In this document: piece by piece, positions 5,935-8,023 of the stretch
Layout of the letters: each line of letters starts with the position of its first letter
How positions within the stretch are numbered: position 1 is the first letter of the stretch
Origin: Sphingomonas sp.
GTDB taxonomy: Bacteria; Pseudomonadota; Alphaproteobacteria; Sphingomonadales; Sphingomonadaceae
DNA: 8,023 nucleotides
Direction of reading: 5' to 3'
Assembly: GCA_019747165.1 (NCBI GenBank)
Contig: JAIERC010000450.1
Span: forward strand, 1-8,023
Program-made: the position numbers and the translations under genes
The notes under the pieces: generated by a model
Told to the model about the DNA's origin: nothing
The model's input: the letters and a program-made list of their open reading frames with translations, nothing else
The model's database searches: none

Positions 5935-6305
5935 TCACACATTGATTTTTCTGGCCAACCAATTTGGAACCTGAAAAAATATCGAACCGCTTATCCAAGC
6001 TAACACCAGGCCAGCTGCAAGCCAAACCTTCCCAATAATAACGCCATTCAGAAATACAAAAAGCCCAGCTTGTATAGCAATATTAAAGAATGTAATAATT
6101 GAGAGCTTATACATTTTATTCAAAAATAGGTGCAAAAGGCTCAAATTCCACACCGTGATAAAAAAATTGGCAGCAGCCACCACCCGTCTTTGATATTTGC
6201 TGAATTTACGCCGATAAATCCGCTAATCATCGTGAGTGATGCAAGGCTGAAGACTGAACGAAATTCGCCGTTCAGATTATCAATATGAAATACCTTTCCG
6301 GTCAT
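5935..6305 (-). CDS. Small four-helix membrane protein split by a frameshift; function unknown
   Basis: I do not recognise this gene. Frame one runs from ATG 6305, one base after the gatA stop, to a TGA at 6141-6143 (54 residues). A second frame continues to a TGA at 5935-5937. The frames join by a -1 step at T TTT TTA (6165-6159), giving about 123 residues. That product has four hydrophobic stretches, near residues 18-34 (VFSLASLTMISGFIGVN), 42-64 (WWLLPIF onward), 69-91 (LSIITFFNIAIQAGLFVFLN) and 94-116 (GKVWLAAGLVLAWISGSIFF), ending in basic LARKINV. Hydrophobicity continuing across the junction suggests one real gene. It may be decoded by programmed frameshifting, be a fresh pseudogene, or reflect a homopolymer read error. 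GGTGG at the gatA end could serve as ribosome site. The region is far richer in A+T than its neighbours, which suggests horizontal origin. Confidence 0.55.
6159..6165 (-). other. Candidate -1 ribosomal frameshift site T TTT TTA
   Basis: On the minus strand the zero-frame codons ATT TTT TTA contain the heptamer U UUU UUA, of the X XXY YYZ slippery form used for -1 frameshifting, for example in HIV-1 gag-pol. Slipping one base back leads directly into the second frame of the split membrane-protein gene (ATC ACG GTG). The full T run is seven bases (6166-6160). No strong downstream stem-loop was seen, so use as a frameshift signal is unproven. Confidence 0.4.
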
Positions 6306-6306
6306 T

Positions 6307-7791
6307 TCACCACCACGCCCCCGGCCGTGCCGTAAACCCGGCCCGCTCTTCGATCGCCAGGCAGGCATTCAGCACGCCCTGCTCGTCGAGCGCCTTGCCG
6401 ATGATCTGCAACCCGAGCGGCAGCCCGGCCTTGTCGAGCCCGCCCGGCACGCTCATCGCGGGGAGACCCGCGAGCGACGACGGCACCGTGAAGACGTCGT
6501 TCAGGTACATCGCGATCGGATCGGCGCTCTTCTCACCCAGCGCGAAGGCGGCACTCGGTGCGGTGGGCGTCAGCAGATAATCGCAAGCCTCGAACGCGCG
6601 ATCGAAATCGCGGGCGATCAGCGTGCGGACCTTCGATGCCTGTGTGAAGTACGCATCGTAAAACCCTGCCGACAATACGTAAGTGCCGATCATGATCCGG
6701 CGCTTCACTTCATTGCCGAAGCCCGCCGCGCGCGTCGCTGCGTACATGTCCTGCAGGTTTGCGCCATCGGGCAGGTCGCGCAGGCCAAAGCGAACGCCGT
6801 CATAGCGGGCGAGGTTGGATGAAGCTTCGGCGGGTGCGATGATGTAATAAGCGGGCAGAGCGTATTTGGTGTGCGGCAGGGAGACCTCGACGATCTCGGC
6901 GCCGGCGTCCTTCAGCCAGTCGATGCCCTGCTGCCACAGCGCGTCGATCTCCGGCGGCATGTTGTCGACACGGTATTCCTTGGGGATACCGATCCGCTTG
7001 CCGGCCATGCTGGCGTTGAGGCCAGCCTCCCATTTGGGCACTGGCAGCTCGAGCGAGGTCGAATCCTTCGGATCAAACCCGGCCATATTCTCGAGCAGGA
7101 TCGTGCAGTCACGCACGCTCCGCGCCATTGGCCCGGCCTGGTCGAGCGACGAGGCGAAGGCGACCACGCCCCAGCGCGAGCAGCGGCCATAGGTCGGCTT
7201 GATACCCGAAATGCCGACGAAGGCGGCGGGCTGGCGGATCGAGCCGCCGGTGTCGGTGCCCGTCGCGCCGGGGCACAGCCGCGCGGAGACTGCCGCCGAA
7301 GAACCGCCCGACGAGCCGCCGGGCGCGAGCGGCGCGTTACCGCCTTCGCTGCGCCGCCACGGCGAAATGACATTACCGAACGCGCTGGTCTCGTTGGACG
7401 ATCCCATCGCGAACTGGTCCATGTTGAGCTTGCCGAGCATGCCTGCGCCCGCTGCGAACAAATTGCCCGAGACGGTCGATTCATATTGCGGTGTGAAGCC
7501 CTCAAGGATCAGGCTGGCAGCGGTGGTCGGCACGCCCTTGGTGCAGAACAAATCCTTCATCCCAATCGGCACACCCGCGAGCGGCTTGAGCACCTCGCCA
7601 GCGGCGCGGGCCGCATCGGCCTCCTTGGCGGCGGCAATCGCATGATCAGGGGTTTCGACCAGAAAGGCATTGAGCGGCTTCGCCTTGCTGACCTTGACGA
7701 TGAACGCATCAGCGACTTCGCGCGCCGAGAAAGCGCCGGTGCGCACCCCGTCACGGATGGCGGCGATGCCGAGTTCGGTGAGATCGGTCAT
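6307..7791 (-). CDS. gatA: Asp-tRNA(Asn)/Glu-tRNA(Gln) amidotransferase subunit A
   Basis: GatA is the glutaminase subunit: an amidase-signature enzyme that frees ammonia from glutamine and passes it to the GatB active site. The 494-residue product is of normal length. The Ser-cisSer-Lys triad is complete: K79 in GVPIGMKDLF, the cis serine S160 in PGGSSGGSS, and the nucleophile S184 in GTDTGGSIRQPAA. Other family stretches include LGKLNMDQFAMGSSNETSAF (119-138), IKPTYGR (197-203) and the C-terminal GLPLGLQIIG. The ATG at 7791 shares one base with the gatC stop (TAATG), so the two are translationally coupled. After its TGA the next ATG comes one base later, but that belongs to the unrecognised membrane protein rather than gatB. 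The gene itself shows no damage. Confidence 0.98.
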   Translation of the reverse strand: MTDLTELGIAAIRDGVRTGAFSAREVADAFIVKVSKAKPLNAFLVETPDHAIAAAKEADAARAAGEVLKPLAGVPIGMKDLFCTKGVPTTAASLILEGFTPQYESTVSGNLFAAGAGMLGKLNMDQFAMGSSNETSAFGNVISPWRRSEGGNAPLAPGGSSGGSSAAVSARLCPGATGTDTGGSIRQPAAFVGISGIKPTYGRCSRWGVVAFASSLDQAGPMARSVRDCTILLENMAGFDPKDSTSLELPVPKWEAGLNASMAGKRIGIPKEYRVDNMPPEIDALWQQGIDWLKDAGAEIVEVSLPHTKYALPAYYIIAPAEASSNLARYDGVRFGLRDLPDGANLQDMYAATRAAGFGNEVKRRIMIGTYVLSAGFYDAYFTQASKVRTLIARDFDRAFEACDYLLTPTAPSAAFALGEKSADPIAMYLNDVFTVPSSLAGLPAMSVPGGLDKAGLPLGLQIIGKALDEQGVLNACLAIEERAGFTARPGAWW

Positions 7792-8023
7792 TATTCGATC
7801 ACCTTGGGCACGGTGAAAAATCCATGTTCGGCCTGGGGCGCATTGGCCAGCACCGCGTCGCGGACATTGCCATCCGTCACGACATCGTCGCGCAGGCGGA
7901 GCGTATTGGCGATTACCGCGGTCATCGGCTCGACATCGGTCGTATCAACCTCGCCGAGTTGCTCGATCCAGCCCATGATATTGTCGAGCTCGGGCGCGAT
8001 GCGCGCGGCTTCTTCCTCGGTGA
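7791..8023 (-). CDS. gatC: Asp-tRNA(Asn)/Glu-tRNA(Gln) amidotransferase subunit C, N-terminus cut by window edge
   Basis: GatC is the small subunit that wraps around and stabilises the GatA-GatB interface. The last 76 or so residues are visible. They start TEEEAARIAPELDNIMGWIE, include the conserved LGEVDTTDVEPM segment and the polar DDVVTDGNVRDAVLANAP, and end with HGFFTVPKVIE, the family's usual C-terminus. The frame is open to the window edge, and the missing part should be about 20 residues. An ATG at 7976 begins an in-frame 61-residue product, but conserved sequence runs upstream of it, so it is internal. It is the first gene of the gatCAB operon; the promoter is outside the window. Confidence 0.95.
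   Translation of the reverse strand, partial: TEEEAARIAPELDNIMGWIEQLGEVDTTDVEPMTAVIANTLRLRDDVVTDGNVRDAVLANAPQAEHGFFTVPKVIE

Noticed and set aside
5141..6306. Insertion sequence or transposon carrying vapBC
   Set aside because: No transposase frame, terminal inverted repeats or short target duplication was seen. The only flanking repeat is the gatB start.

Overview
The window looks like a chromosomal segment of a GC-rich alphaproteobacterium, most likely of the order Sphingomonadales. The grounds are the protein flavour of the NAD kinase and of GatB/GatA, the GC-rich third codon positions, and an envelope gene pair of the HNE_0200/SO2930 type. The order-level call is inference from remembered family resemblance, not from a search.

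Layout, left to right. (1) Plus strand, 1-1012: the 3' end of moaA (molybdenum cofactor synthesis) overlaps the start of a complete NAD kinase gene by four bases. A hairpin that looks like a terminator follows at 1016-1036. (2) 1111-1185: a complete tRNA-Asn (anticodon GTT) with encoded CCA. (3) Plus strand, 1289-3662: a two-gene unit with a right-handed beta-helix lipoprotein and a diheme cytochrome c lipoprotein, seven bases apart. The two match the known family pairing TIGR03805/TIGR03806. (4) Minus strand, 8023 down to 3659: the gatCAB operon for the glutamyl/aspartyl-tRNA amidotransferase, in the order gatC (partial), gatA, then an interruption of about 1.2 kb, then gatB. The cytochrome and gatB stop codons overlap tail to tail at 3659-3662.

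The unusual part is the interruption between gatA and gatB (5141-6306). Right after gatA lies an AT-rich gene for a small unrecognised membrane protein. It is split into two frames at T TTT TTA, a heptamer of the canonical -1 frameshift type. Next comes a decayed copy of codons 5-23 of gatB (5878-5932), about 79% identical to the real gatB start. Then comes a type II toxin-antitoxin pair: an AbrB/MazE-like antitoxin and a PIN-domain VapC toxin. Its promoter region carries an 11-bp-arm perfect palindrome. The toxin stop codon lies inside the gatB start, with an 8-base overlap. The simplest reading is that the toxin-antitoxin cassette entered at the 5' end of gatB, bringing or creating a second gatB start and leaving the old one as a relic. 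An essential translation-fidelity subunit is now physically and probably translationally tied to a self-regulated toxin-antitoxin operon.

No gene-free stretch longer than 300 bases exists. No CRISPR array, insertion sequence or replication origin was seen.
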